64,000 nucleotides of DNA from Sycobia sp. Sy_11 (taxonomy: Eukaryota; Arthropoda; Insecta; Hymenoptera; Epichrysomallidae): positions 206,001 through 270,000 of the forward strand of contig JACCIC010000274.1 in assembly GCA_018907035.1 (NCBI GenBank), read 5' to 3'. The position numbers and the translations under genes are program-made. This document shows positions 28,332 through 39,882 of this stretch, piece by piece. The stretch's first letter is position 1, and each line of letters opens with the position of its first letter. The notes beneath the pieces were generated by a model. The model ran no database searches. It was not told the DNA's origin and worked only from the letters and a program-made list of their open reading frames with translations.

Positions 28332-28349
28332 GGTTTTTTTTTTTTTTTT
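28332..28349 (+). repeat. Poly(T) run
   Basis: About 17 T residues. Confidence 0.9.
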
Positions 28350-29594
28350 CGTACGCATAAGCCATAACCGTAGCCATAAGGTCCTCGTAAGGTTTATTCC
28401 AGCGGTATCGGCGCGTCCGTTACACCCGTCGACCGAGGCGCCCCGGCACTCGGACGATTTAATGTGCGCGCGCAAAAGTCGTTGAAAATTGCGAGCTTCT
28501 AGCGGCCTGCCGCGACTTTCGGCTCGGCCACGGCATTGTTTCTCGCGGCCACGCGATCGCGCGGCGTGCGGTATTTTCGAGAAAATTCGACGGGCGCAAT
28601 TCGACGCGGGTGAATGGGATTAGTCGCGTTACGTATAGAAAATCGGGGCGCTTCCGCGGTTGGCTGCGAGTCTCTTACGCAATAATAATGTACGACAATA
28701 ATGTTGCTGTTCATTCGTTGCGGGATTAAGACGGAAAACGTAGGAAGTATAGCATCCGGCAAGTTAGCACAATTAAAGCTATTCCTTCTTGCGAGGGATG
28801 TCGAACAAATGAAATTCTTGTGTATAATACAGACAGTGATCCGATGAAGATTAGACCTTTGGTTTCAAAGTGTATACATTCATTTCGGAGATCACCTGAT
28901 ACGAAAGTACCCCAGTTAAGGCATGAATTAGACTCCTGTGCTTCATTAATGATCTTCAATAATTTACTTTTCCTTTTCAGTTCCATTCAACAGGAGAGAC
29001 CGCGTATACAATAATAAACCAAATCAAAAACAAATATAGAACAAGATGAATAATATAAAATATATATTTTAAGTATAATAAACAATATATATATATCTAT
29101 CGAACGGCAATTTTGGATCAAACTCAATGAATCAAACTTTATTGGTAACAAGTTAAACAAATTTTTCAACAGATCATTATAATTTTAGGCAAGAGTTAGA
29201 CTTTTGTTTTTAGTATAATGCTATGTTCGAGTTTATAGAATTTTTTTGTAAAAATTTTAAAAAATATAAGAACTTTTCGGGGATACTTTAATAATACTTT
29301 CAATGATACAATATTTTGTTCGATGATTATCTTGACATTACAAAATTCACACCCTCGCAGCCCACCTTAATTAAATTTTAATCAATAATTACGCAGCTCG
29401 CTATATGGCGTAATACGACATAATATATCGCAATAGAACATGAACATCGATTCGCAAACGGGGAGAGAACCTGGACAGATTGACGCACGATGTTTAATTT
29501 CTAAGGGCAAAGGCACGGCAGAACTTGCGCGGAATCCCAGCTGCGGCTACCGCGGATGCGGGAGAGTTGCGCAAGCGCGAGTGCGAGCTTCGAT

Positions 29595-29597
<3 letters not shown>

Positions 29598-29631
<34 letters not shown>
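29598..29631. repeat. (TA)n microsatellite
   Basis: About 17 units. Confidence 0.95.
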
Positions 29632-29634
<3 letters not shown>

Positions 29635-30180
29635 TGTAAAACTGGAGCTCCTGCAAGCGAAAACGTACTCTCGGTGCGGCGTGGCTGGCGGTTTAATTAA
29701 AAGCCAGTTTATACCATTATGCGCAGCTCGCGTCGGCCGCGCGGGGGCCAAGTGCAGCCGGTGCGGAGCGAGGATCGTACGGGGCAGGGGCTTGGCGATT
29801 AATTAAAATTAAGCACGACGGGAGCGCTCCGAGGGATACGAATGGAAAAGTATAAGTTCGCCGGGCTCTGCCTGCTGGTTCTTCGCGTGTATATTTGTGT
29901 GCGGGGCGGGCGGGCGGGGGGTGTGTGTGTGAGGTCAGGGCAGCAGAGAGATAACCCCGCGGCTCGTGCACGATGGCGACACGTCATCGTACGCTCGAGC
30001 GGGGCCTTATTCGCACCCGCTGCGAATGGAACATAACGCGTCCGGTGGGCGCGACTCGCTCCCGCATACATGGCCTCATGAGAGGCAGAATTTTTTCTAA
30101 GAGGCGCCACCGCGCGGCTGCTGTTGCACGAGGCTATGGAACATGCACCGGTTACATATATAGATGCGTATAAATGGATC
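29632..30180. other. CpG-rich pocket
   Basis: GC-rich with GGGCGGGCGGGCGGGGGG-type DNA at 29906-29922. Overlapping frames on both strands have no domains. Confidence 0.45.
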
Positions 30181-30204
30181 GCAATTTATTTGTCTTGTTT
30201 GTTT

Positions 30205-30207
<3 letters not shown>

Positions 30208-30267
<60 letters not shown>
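30208..30267. repeat. (TA)n microsatellite
   Basis: About 30 units, among the longest TA tracts here. Confidence 0.95.
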
Positions 30268-30268
<1 letters not shown>

Positions 30269-31950
30269 CTGGATAATACTTGCGCAGTTTATCCGACATC
30301 TCCTGTTCTACTGACAATAGCGTACTTACAAGTTACATTATTATTGTTTCGATATTAAAAAAAAACAAACTATTTCATGTGTATACATACACACGTTTTA
30401 CATGGTATTGTATTTTTAATATATTAATTAGTAAGGATTTTCACAGTAAATACGATAATAATTCCGAAAAACGTGAAATGATGCAAAAGCTTCAAAATAT
30501 TAAATATACATCACGATATAATTACGAATAAAAATAATTATATTAAAAATGGTAACTATGGAGTAATATTAATCTACCCTATCGATTTCACGCCTGTCAA
30601 ACTTTCAGACTAATGTGCATTTTAACAGCACTTACACATTCTCGTACACAGGAATTCTAAAACGAAAGAATTGAGCGGAAAGAAATGTAGAAATAAAAGA
30701 CCTATAGCCGCCTGTCTCTCAACGCCAGACAGTTTCAATCGCCCAGTGTGCTCTTTGCGAAATTCATGAGTGAAAAAAATCACGGCACCAAGAACTCTAA
30801 GCCTGCCCTCGTCTCAAACACAGGCGAACGCAATAATAATAATGCCCAATCACTATATTGTGTTTATTTAATTGACCAACGTTGTGCGATGCAACGGGGC
30901 TCCTCCACAGATATCGCAATCTCGAAATGGAAGTTGCTCGCGAAGTATATACTGATAGTTAGATGTACTATAATGGAAAAAGTACAATAGTCAAACGATT
31001 GATCGGATATTAATGCATTGGTAAAAATATTTAAAAAAAAAAAAATATTCAAAAAACTATTATCATTTATTTTTCACAAATCTATTTATTCATAGATCAT
31101 TTTTCTATAGCAGTAATAGTCTACTTATATTTAATACCTATGAACGTCGTTCATATAAATAGCTTATGAAAGACCGGATTTTCAATTAAGTAATTTATAA
31201 GAAATTAAATTCTTTTATTTTTTATTTTTGATTTTAGAACATAACGCTTATGAAATAAATAATGAAAAAATAATTTTGGCAATTCTATATAATTGAATTC
31301 GTTTTCGTAGAGAAATTTGAAAGAATATTTGTTTTTTATCTCTAGATTCTCACAGATCTAGACAGATCGCAGAATAATTTTAGGTCAATTATACCGTTCC
31401 TGCGAACGAGCTGTAAGTGTAGTTTTCATTAACTGTATTGATATATTTATATACCATTTCATTGACCATTAAATTTAAAAGAAAATCGCGTATTACACGT
31501 ATAACTTTCTACTTTTTAATTAATCGCTTCTTTCTTAATAAAACGTCTTATACCTATGAGTCATGTGATAATCAAAAATTTGCGTTCCAACAATGTTCGA
31601 TTTTAAAGGTCACTCGAATTCGTTTCTTACCGAGCGAGAAAACGTGTATTATGCTTTAATTAATATTGAATTTCAACAATAACTTAGCAGAAATATCAGT
31701 GAATCGTGTCTTTTATTTAATAAAAATTCCGTACCACGGTGAATATTTAATTTATTCAATTCGGTTTCGAAAATTTTAAGAAGAAGAAAAAATTTCATTG
31801 ACTTTGTTACATACAGTTCATGTCCCTTTGAACGCGCGCCCTTCGTTTCAATGAAATTTATATTCTTATCGAGCCACGAGGAAGGAAACGCCCGGCGCTC
31901 TCATGATGCCGCTTAATCGATGCGCCAGCGTGCGCACCTGACGCTCACTG
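30268..31950. other. AT-rich unique DNA
   Basis: Nothing is recognised. Confidence 0.5.
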
Positions 31951-31974
31951 TCTCTCTCTCTCTCTCTCTCTCTC
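31951..31974 (+). repeat. (TC)n microsatellite
   Basis: About 12 units, followed by a short CA-rich stretch to about 32003. Confidence 0.92.
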
Positions 31975-32190
31975 CAGACGCACCCCCCACACACACATAC
32001 ACATATGTAGCTACTTTCCTTCTGCCATGCGAATGATTTATATTTTATCTCTCATAGATATACCCGAGCCACGCGGCTGTCGGATACGAACTTATGAAGA
32101 GCGCGCGGCTCGCCTCGATGTTATACACGCGTTTCCATCCTATTGATGCGTGCATGATTTATTTTATTACAAATTATTATTTAATGAATC

Positions 32191-32193
<3 letters not shown>

Positions 32194-32238
<45 letters not shown>
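32194..32238. repeat. (TA)n microsatellite
   Basis: About 22 units. Confidence 0.95.
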
Positions 32239-32240
<2 letters not shown>

Positions 32241-32356
32241 CTTATGCATGTATGGGTATGTATGGCTAAGAAAATCGCACTTTCAATGGAGCTTTATGTG
32301 CATACATGTATCCTATTCTTTGGCTATGGTCCGATTTATGTTCAGGAGATTAGATT

Positions 32357-32358
<2 letters not shown>

Positions 32359-32401
<43 letters not shown>
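32359..32401. repeat. (TA)n microsatellite
   Basis: About 21 units. Confidence 0.95.
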
Positions 32402-32403
<2 letters not shown>

Positions 32404-32624
32404 GGGTTATGAAATATCGCTTTGACTGGAATTTCAATTAGCTAATGATTGTAATTCTTGTCGCCTAAACATTATATTATGAGCAAGTTATTATTATTTT
32501 TTGCAATTTTTATTACTATAGCTTTCTCAATTTTTGCTAATAATATGGTTATCTGATTGTATGTATATATATCAGATATTAGTTTTCATTCTGATTATGT
32601 TATAATTCATTTCATAACGCTTTT

Positions 32625-32628
<4 letters not shown>

Positions 32629-32671
<43 letters not shown>
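32629..32671. repeat. (TA)n microsatellite
   Basis: About 21 units. Third of four tracts within 850 bp. Confidence 0.95.
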
Positions 32672-32674
<3 letters not shown>

Positions 32675-32982
32675 CCAATTATGAGAGCAATCGTCAAAGG
32701 AAATATTTAATCTTTCTCGTTCGATTTCAATAATACATACCGAATCAGAAGTTAATTACTTTGGCCGATTTATGACCAAGATTATATTTTTCATATTAAA
32801 ACTACATTGCAGACTGGCTCTCAGTCTTATTAAAAACAGATAAGAGCTGTCAAATAATTTTGATATTAGAAACAGTCCTCCGAAAAAAATATAGCTCACT
32901 TCAGCTCGACTGTTACAAATGTGGGATTAAAATCGTTCAAACTGAAATTTATATACTTATATAACTTTTCGAGTAATTTGAT

Positions 32983-32984
<2 letters not shown>

Positions 32985-33035
<51 letters not shown>
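32985..33035. repeat. (TA)n microsatellite
   Basis: About 25 units. Fourth of the cluster. Confidence 0.95.
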
Positions 33036-33039
<4 letters not shown>

Positions 33040-33302
33040 GTATGAGTAAAAAATTAAAAGTGAGTTATTATATTTACAAATTCTATGTCAATTCCCGTCA
33101 ACTTTTATCTATTACTTTTAAGGATCTTGTGTCAAACATTCAATTTCACAGTTTTATTGAAATTTTTGATTACATGTTTAACTTATCTATATCTGTAATG
33201 CGCGTGTGATTAATTTGAGAAAGAAGGCGCGCGTAGATTTCAAGCGAATGAATGATCAAAGTTAGTCGTTTTAACAAACGCACCTCGGTGAGAGCCGATA
33301 AA

Positions 33303-33363
33303 AAATCAATTTTTATTAATCATCAAATCAATTTTTATTATCAATAAAAAATCAATTTTTATT
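33303..33363 (+). repeat. Three spaced copies of a 16-mer
   Basis: AAATCAATTTTTATTA occurs at 33303 and 33325, and with one end change at 33349, at spacings of 22 and 24 bp. Confidence 0.9.
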
Positions 33364-34168
33364 TTATTAAAATTAATTCTATTACTCTTTATTGAAAATC
33401 ATGAAGATTATCTTGTTGCTCATTAGGATACTGAAATGCTTAAAAAAATGTTTATGTACACGACAACTTGGCTTACGAATGAATGTTAATATTAACAGCA
33501 GTATAAGTAATATTAACCAGTTACTTAACAGTTATAATAATTGTACAGTAATTGGAACGAAAACTCTTGATGATGAACTATTTTCCAATAAAAGAGCTTT
33601 CGAGCTTATTATCGTTTTAAATCGATAGAATATAGACACATTTCGGTCTCAACGTCCTTAAAATCTTTATGTCGTCGCCTCCTCGTTTTCACCTCGATCT
33701 GCGTCGACAATCGTTCCGTAAGACACTCAAGGCATGTCTTACCTTACTTCCGAAACGCGCACTCGACAATCCGATCTGTATTTACAGGAGAGGCAATAAA
33801 TAATTTTCGCATGCAGTCGTATATGCACATGTAAGAACTAATCAAATCCGAGGCCCCCGGGCCGGGGCTCGTGGGTTGTGACTGGCCGCATATATATATA
33901 GTGAACGAAGCAGGAAGTTTCTCTCCGAGCTGCCGTCCAGTACGTAGGGCTACTCTATACCTATATTAACGTCGCGATTTCCGCCACCGGCCGTCGTGCG
34001 CGCGCGCCTGCGCACGGCTGATAAATGTACGCCGGCTTTTCATCTCGGGCGATTTTCTCCTTCGTTCTGTCGATCCCGCATACGGTTTGGCAAAGGCTCG
34101 AGCTGTGCGGTCCCCCCCCATATACGCTATTCAAGGATTAAGAAAGACAGGCGTACTGGGACAGAGGC

Positions 34169-34218
<50 letters not shown>

Positions 34219-35009
34219 GTAGGGCGAGGCGGCATTGATAGATGACGCGTGTCGTTCCCCATAGTGTATTATGTACCTGGATATCGCGCAATTCTCGCTT
34301 CCGATGGGTACAGAACGATTGACGGGTGACCGCGTGGCAGCCGCGTATGTTCCAATTAGGGTTTTATGTATGTGTGTGTATGTGTGTCCATGTTTTCCGT
34401 AAGTTTCGGTATATAATGCGTGCCGGACGTGTAGTCGATATAATGTTATGGTCTCATTGCGGGGACCACTTTTGTTCGCAAATTACGCAGTGACCTGGAA
34501 GGTTGGTCGAATATCGTTGTATTGTATATTAATAAATATTCACTAGGACTGTGCGTTTCCTGTATGTAGATAGTATTATACAAGGTTACTTTAAGATACT
34601 GAAATTTAGAATCTTAATGTTTGAATTAAGGTAGAGACGTTGATAAGCTTTCGATGAACCAGGGACAGAGAATAGAGATTGGCTGGCTCTGATTTAGTAA
34701 TATTCAATTAAAATATCTTATTATTATAATTTTTATCCTTATAATCCTTTTTTTTTGAAAAACCCGGGGATTCAAATATAAATTGTATTACATTCACCTC
34801 GTTATAATTAATGCTTAAAATTATTGGGTTAAAATTAGTGATTAAAATTTCGTCACATTCTACTCCTTAGTGTTGATCAGTTATTGCGATAATGTACGAT
34901 TCTTTGATTATTTTTCAAAACATTGGATCAAAAACAATTTCATGTTTTAATTTGAGATAACGTATTGCTGTTATTTCTCAAGCCAAGCAATAACTTTAAA
35001 AGTGTTTCG
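33364..35009. other. Unique DNA, CpG-rich at 33840-34140
   Basis: GGCCCCCGGGCCGGGGC at 33853 is nearly self-complementary. The missing N-terminal part of the mariner at 35.0 kb could not be traced here. GAAAAACCCGGGGATT at 34757 is a weak candidate for its 5' end. Confidence 0.4.
34170..34214 (+). repeat. (GA)n microsatellite
   Basis: About 22 units. Confidence 0.95.
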
Positions 35010-35900
35010 AAAAATGTTTTCTGACTTTAAACGTGATTGTTGAGACAATAATGATGCAGAATGTAGTGGACGTTCAAATGACTAGGAAGCACCAGAGAAT
35101 ATAAAACAAACCCATAAGATCACTTTGGGTTTATATTGCAACGTTTTTGTGGAAAAGCGGATATCGTATTTGCTAACTGTGGAACAAGCACGTGCCCATG
35201 ATTTTGAGCTGTGTCTAAACTTAACAAATCGGATATTTTTTCGGATCTATATAAGGTAATCGATGGCACACGAATCCATCACTTTACTCCGAAATCAATT
35301 TATCGTCACCTGAGTAAACAGAAAGTAGTGAATCTAGTCAAAATCGCCCGAACGCGCGAGAATTAGCTGGAGATGTTACGGCCTTGATAATTTTAGTATA
35401 TGCGTGGTATAATAGACATGAACTACCTGGAGAAGGAATGTAATGTCACCAGTCAATATTATGTAGCTTTATTGGAGCGTTTGAAGACCGACTTTAAAAT
35501 AAGAACGACCGTCTACGCCGAAGAAAAAAATTGTTGTTTCATCCACATGACGCACCGTGTCAGAAATCAAAACAATGGAAAAATGGTATGAATTAGGCTA
35601 TTCATTTCTATCAATTGCATCAGCATACACCCCATATTCATCAGATTTGACTCTCAGTGAATATTGGCAGTCCGGAGATCTGCGAAAAAAAATCTTCACC
35701 TGTTGGAAATTGGATGCCAACGAAGAGATTATTGCTGAAACCGAGGCCTATTTTAAAGCAAAAGATAAATCGTTCTATAAAAAATGGTACTGAAATATTG
35801 GAATGGTGCTGGAACGATTGTGCTCTATTTATTGGAGATTGTATTCTGATTGTAGAATAAGGCCAATTTTTCGGCCCGAGACTTTTCATCCCATGCGTTA
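35010..35900 (+). pseudogene. Decayed mariner-like transposase and element remnant
   Basis: Scattered stretches in changing frames match an animal mariner transposase in the right order: DNNDAECSGRSND then EAPENIKQTHKIT (35035-35125), LLTVEQARAHDFELCL (about 35172), DGTRIHHFTP with the first catalytic aspartate (35262), GIIDMNYLEK and QYYVALLERLK (35405-35490), HPHDAP (35540), TPYSSDLTLSEYW (35629-35665), then NEEIIAETEAYFKAKDKSFYKK (35720-35787). The third catalytic aspartate is glutamate (35657 region). Stops and at least three frameshifts separate the pieces. The sequence after the C terminus (about 35862-35895, GGCCCGAGACTTTTCATCCC) resembles a mariner 3' end, but no convincing 5' terminal repeat was found. 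It belongs to a different subfamily from the copy at 54.7 kb and is more decayed. Confidence 0.85.
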
Positions 35901-36907
35901 TATTACGAAATAAAAATTAAATTAAAAAAAAAAAATTGACTGAAAATATTATTATATTCCTATAAGTCAGAATTGAATTGTTCTTATGATTATCAATAAC
36001 AGGATGATGTAGGATACTACATACATACTAGTACGATCGTAATTTAATTTTAATGATTTTGAAGAATATTCTTATACGCTGGAGATGTTAATCGTAATAT
36101 TTTTCCAAGTTTAAAAAAAGCATAATTTTCACGTTTCAACTGTTTCAGAATTAAGTTTAGCTCATGAACTGTGACATGAAATTCCGCACCTATTATGTTA
36201 ATGTTCAAAATTTGTTAATTTTTATCGTAGCGCAATTTCACCCGTTGCGTCGCTAGCGCGAACTTTTCATTTCATTTCTACGGTTGAAAATGAAAGTTGG
36301 GAAAATTCTGTTGCCACAAAGACGTCCGTTACGTCGGCTGTCTAATGGCTAACAGTGATGCTACGCAGCTTAACTCCCAGCTGGTGCAGACGTGCTGAGC
36401 TGCGGATCATAGTGCCGCCGACATACCACTGCTGGCTCTATTATTGGTGGAAAAATTAGAAAAAACAAAAATTTAATTGAAGCATCAGATGAGACGATGT
36501 TCAATGATCATCGGCATGATAAGCAAACAATAGAGTTGGAAATGAATACAATTCGAGGGCGCGATGAGAACATTATTTACAGTCGATCAAATAACGAGAT
36601 TTCATTATCATTAATGTCTTCATAACTTGAAATATTTGTATAATTACATCTGTAATTATATGAAATTACGGCATTAAATTTGTCGTCTCGCAATTTCAAT
36701 CATATATACAAATATATACGTAGGCGTAATTTCTTTCTTTTTTGCATTTACTTTCTAAACACCGAAAAATAATGAGTATCTTTGTATTTGCTCGAGTCCA
36801 AAGCGGCCTCGCAAAATATACGTATGTATACGTACTAGCATATATAATTTCGGAGGAACGTTATTACATCGGCGCGATTTCATTAGAAATTCGCAGGCAC
36901 GTATATG

Positions 36908-36908
<1 letters not shown>
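35901..36908. other. Unique DNA, no gene seen
   Basis: 36230-36440 is GC-balanced with GACGTCCGTTACGTCGGC-like words, a possible regulatory segment. Confidence 0.4.

Positions 36909-36956
<48 letters not shown>
36909..36956. repeat. (TA)n microsatellite
   Basis: About 24 units. Confidence 0.95.
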
Positions 36957-36962
<6 letters not shown>

Positions 36963-37323
36963 ATCCCATAGGAATTAAAAGCTTTTATAAATTACTAAAA
37001 TTTCCCCTTCCCTCCGAATGAAATATCTATCCCGGTGAAATGTTCTATGGCCTTGCATGAATCTTGTTCCCGGTGTTTTGTGAGTAGGGGGGGGGGGAGT
37101 TGAAGCTTCTTCTTCTTCATCTTCTTCTTCTTCGAACTATGGCAACATCTGACGCGTCGGTCGTTCGCTGGGGCCGCATGTCCGTATACAAATATGTATA
37201 CCGGTGGCAATCAATTTTCTAAGCAGGTGTATTGAAGATAACGCAGGCAGTGAATCTTCACAGGGCGAGAGCGCAGAACAATGCGCGAAGCGTCCACGAC
37301 ATATAGCCACGTGCACATACACC
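36957..37323. other. Unique DNA with simple-sequence patches
   Basis: A G run at 37088-37099 and CTTCTTCTT-type DNA at 37107-37132. No gene is seen. Confidence 0.4.
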
Positions 37324-37330
37324 CCCGAGG

Positions 37331-37364
<34 letters not shown>

Positions 37365-37371
37365 CTTCGGG
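37324..37371. repeat. (TA)n tract capped by inverted arms
   Basis: CCCGAGGCTT at the left and AAGCTTCGGG at the right are inverted copies with one mismatch, exactly bracketing about 14 TA units. The whole 48 bp is a near-perfect palindrome able to form a cruciform or an RNA hairpin. Confidence 0.9.
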
Positions 37372-37457
37372 AAGACGGGCGCGCTCTTACCTAACGATAT
37401 ATTAATGTCAGTTAATCTTTCGGTGGCATTAACATGTGGACCTCATACACTACATAT

Positions 37458-37468
<11 letters not shown>

Positions 37469-37509
<41 letters not shown>
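37469..37509. repeat. (TA)n microsatellite
   Basis: About 20 units, preceded by CATACATACA. Confidence 0.95.
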
Positions 37510-37511
<2 letters not shown>

Positions 37512-37853
37512 ATCTATAGATTTTTTCGGAGCGCCATTCATATCGAACTAGGCATGTGTATGAACTTTTTTTTTGGAAAGTATATAATGCTATTTTAATC
37601 TGATTGCCGTGGGATTGCAAGCTCCTATTCATATATACACACCCTGACTTTTATATATCCGATATTCAAAAATTACAAAATGAAATCTTAAAACGCTCGC
37701 AAAACTTCGATTGAAATGTACAATAAGAAACGAATGGAAAAAGAAATACGACAGACAGCCTGATTGAACTTAACGCCGGAAACCTCCTTGCGAAATGACC
37801 GTTGAATATCACTGAAATAGAAAATGGAAACTTGTGGCAGAGTAGTTATCTTG

Positions 37854-37855
<2 letters not shown>

Positions 37856-37903
<48 letters not shown>
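37856..37903. repeat. (TA)n microsatellite
   Basis: About 24 units. Confidence 0.95.
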
Positions 37904-37906
<3 letters not shown>

Positions 37907-38280
37907 GCAATCGCGAAAACCTTCGCAAAACATCAAAATCCTATATACTACGCGAAGCGAAGGGGAGGAAAATTAATATGACAACTGATTGAACGTAACA
38001 GCGGAAATCTCCGTTATGTACGGACCGGCGGTTGAATTCGAAAAATATCGAGCCGCCGCTCATATGCACAATGTACATTAACGACGCGGGACTTTCTCTT
38101 TCATTCTCATAATCCCGATACGCCGGCGAGCTCTCCCGCTCGGACCGGCTACGTATGCGCAGGCGGACACGTGTATGAGATTCGCGGGACGGTTCCCTGC
38201 GCGCCGTTATAATGAACGACCCGCGCGGCCAGCGCGCTTTTCGAGAAACCCCCCCGGTGTTATCCAAAACTACTGTACGT

Positions 38281-38284
<4 letters not shown>

Positions 38285-38317
<33 letters not shown>
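38285..38317. repeat. (TA)n microsatellite
   Basis: About 16 units, then CATACATATATACATACG. Confidence 0.94.
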
Positions 38318-38321
<4 letters not shown>

Positions 38322-38479
38322 CATATATACATACGTACATATGAATATTCGTCCGCCGGTGTATCCGCGCATGCTACGTGGCGTTCCGGCGAAAGGAAAA
38401 TCTGCACTACTCGAGCGCGATTAAAGTTACTCGACGGCGTAACTATATATGATCCGCAAGCGCTGATATTCCGGCAGCA

Positions 38480-38480
<1 letters not shown>

Positions 38481-38522
<42 letters not shown>
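38481..38522 (+). repeat. (CGTCGG)n hexanucleotide repeat
   Basis: About seven perfect copies of CGTCGG in a CpG-rich pocket. It would read Arg-Arg, Val-Gly or Ser-Ala by frame, but no gene structure supports translation. Confidence 0.95.
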
Positions 38523-38525
<3 letters not shown>

Positions 38526-38806
38526 ACGGGCAACGGCGCGCGCAGCCGATAACCACCGTCGTCCCCTTCAACGATAACCACGCCGAACGTTTTAATTTCG
38601 CCCCCTCCCCCAATCCCTCACCGCGACCGCCCGCTATCCTTTCGATTTTCATCTATGCGCGCGTGCACGTAGACGGCCGCGCACCTGGCCACGCGCTTTC
38701 TCCAGCGCGCGCGCGGGGCTCCTTCGACAGCTCGTGGAAATTGATATACCGCGAGTCTTTTAATGCCACTGACGCCACTATTCTATCTATCTATAGATGT
38801 ATCTAC

Positions 38807-38807
<1 letters not shown>

Positions 38808-38849
<42 letters not shown>
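38808..38849. repeat. (TA)n microsatellite
   Basis: About 21 units. Confidence 0.95.
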
Positions 38850-38852
<3 letters not shown>

Positions 38853-39091
38853 CTCTGTGTAACCGGGCAATAATAAGCCATAATTCATCATTCGCCGAGC
38901 GATAATTCATCGCGCGGGCGGACGAGAGCGGTCGGAGGGAGCAGTGATAATTAACCGCGGCCCGAAGAAGAATTTCGCGTATATATATCCAGCGTTCGTG
39001 TGTCTCAACCCTTTTTCTTTATACATGTATATACTCACAAATACAGACATACCTATACGTATAACGTACCGCCGACGGGGGGGGGGGATAG

Positions 39092-39114
39092 AACTCGCAG
39101 TAAAACTGCGAGTT
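39092..39114. repeat. Perfect 9-bp stem hairpin
   Basis: AACTCGCAG, loop TAAAA, then CTGCGAGTT. It is followed on the plus strand by TTTCCCG. Eukaryotic context argues against a bacterial-type terminator. Confidence 0.85.
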
Positions 39115-39216
39115 TTCCCGCTATATGCACAGGACACCTCGGGGCTGAATAACGGGTTGTATATATTTCAACTGATGCGTGTGTAGCCGAACGAATTTCG
39201 CACGAGCAAAAGGGAG

Positions 39217-39222
39217 ATAGAA

Positions 39223-39259
<37 letters not shown>

Positions 39260-39270
39260 TGAGAGAGAGA
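39217..39270 (+). repeat. (GA)n microsatellite, interrupted
   Basis: GA units broken by GG and T. Confidence 0.93.
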
Positions 39271-39456
39271 CACGAGCGCATCGTAAATTCTGCCTTGTAT
39301 TCTCTCTGCAGCGACGCGATAGACGGTATCTATACATGTACAGGTAGAATAGTGAAGGAAGCGCGGTGTCTGCGTGTGTGCGCCCGCGCGGATCGGATGA
39401 TCCGGACGGAGGTGGTGGCGGGCGGAAGAAAGAGAGGGATGCGAGAAGTGTGTATG

Positions 39457-39476
39457 TATATATATATATAATATAT

Positions 39477-39518
<42 letters not shown>
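39457..39518. repeat. (TA)n microsatellite with AATA slips
   Basis: About 30 units with two TAATA phase breaks, at about 39470 and 39486. Confidence 0.94.
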
Positions 39519-39524
<6 letters not shown>

Positions 39525-39694
39525 AGAGTCGGCGCAAAGAGTGAGAGTGTGCCCCGCGCGTCCCAGCTGGTCTGCCCGGCGCGAGGGCGGCATCGAGCAA
39601 ACGAAATGCCGGAGCGGTGCGCGGGCGGGAGTCGGGGAAACGACAGGGATGAAAACGTTGAAAGAGCGCGCCGTGCGCCGCCGCCTCGTCGAAA

Positions 39695-39710
39695 GCTTCG
39701 TGCGCGAAGC
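39695..39710. repeat. Perfect 6-bp stem hairpin in GC-rich DNA
   Basis: GCTTCG, loop TGCG, CGAAGC. It sits in a CpG-rich stretch with frequent self-complementary CGCG. Confidence 0.7.
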
Positions 39711-39817
39711 CCGAGCGCGCGCGCTGTTTGTTTTTGAAGTTTTCAAAAACCGAGAGAAGAGCATTAGTAACTTTGCCTCAATGATATGTGTACTCGCTCG
39801 TGCTTTGCTTATGTATG

Positions 39818-39820
<3 letters not shown>

Positions 39821-39881
<61 letters not shown>
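39821..39881 (+). repeat. (CA)n microsatellite
   Basis: About 30 perfect AC units. Confidence 0.97.

Positions 39882-39882
<1 letters not shown>

Larger units (their letters stand above)
27321..29597. other. CpG-rich pockets at 27340-27560 and 28400-28640 within unique DNA
   Basis: GCCATAA occurs twice at 28360-28380 in tandem-like context. A good plus-strand 3' splice-like sequence (ACTTTTCCTTTTCAG) ends at 28980, but no exon with a donor follows. Confidence 0.4.
37904..38800. other. CpG-rich DNA around the hexanucleotide repeat
   Basis: Many overlapping open frames in both directions and no recognised domain. Confidence 0.4.
38850..39820. other. CpG-rich DNA between simple repeats
   Basis: The plus frame 39541-39906 reads MKTLKERAVRRRLVESF in its middle but runs into the CA repeat. 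It is not supported as a gene. Confidence 0.4.

Noticed and set aside
37380..37400. TTAG/GTAAGA on the minus strand, possible recursive splice site
   Set aside because: The upstream sequence is AT-mixed (TAATATATCG) with no pyrimidine tract.
39046..39058. TAG/GTATGT on the minus strand, possible recursive splice site
   Set aside because: The upstream sequence lacks any pyrimidine tract.
39330..39878. 182-codon minus-strand frame
   Set aside because: It consists largely of CA and TA microsatellite translation (Cys-Val and Ile-Tyr runs) joined by GC-rich DNA.
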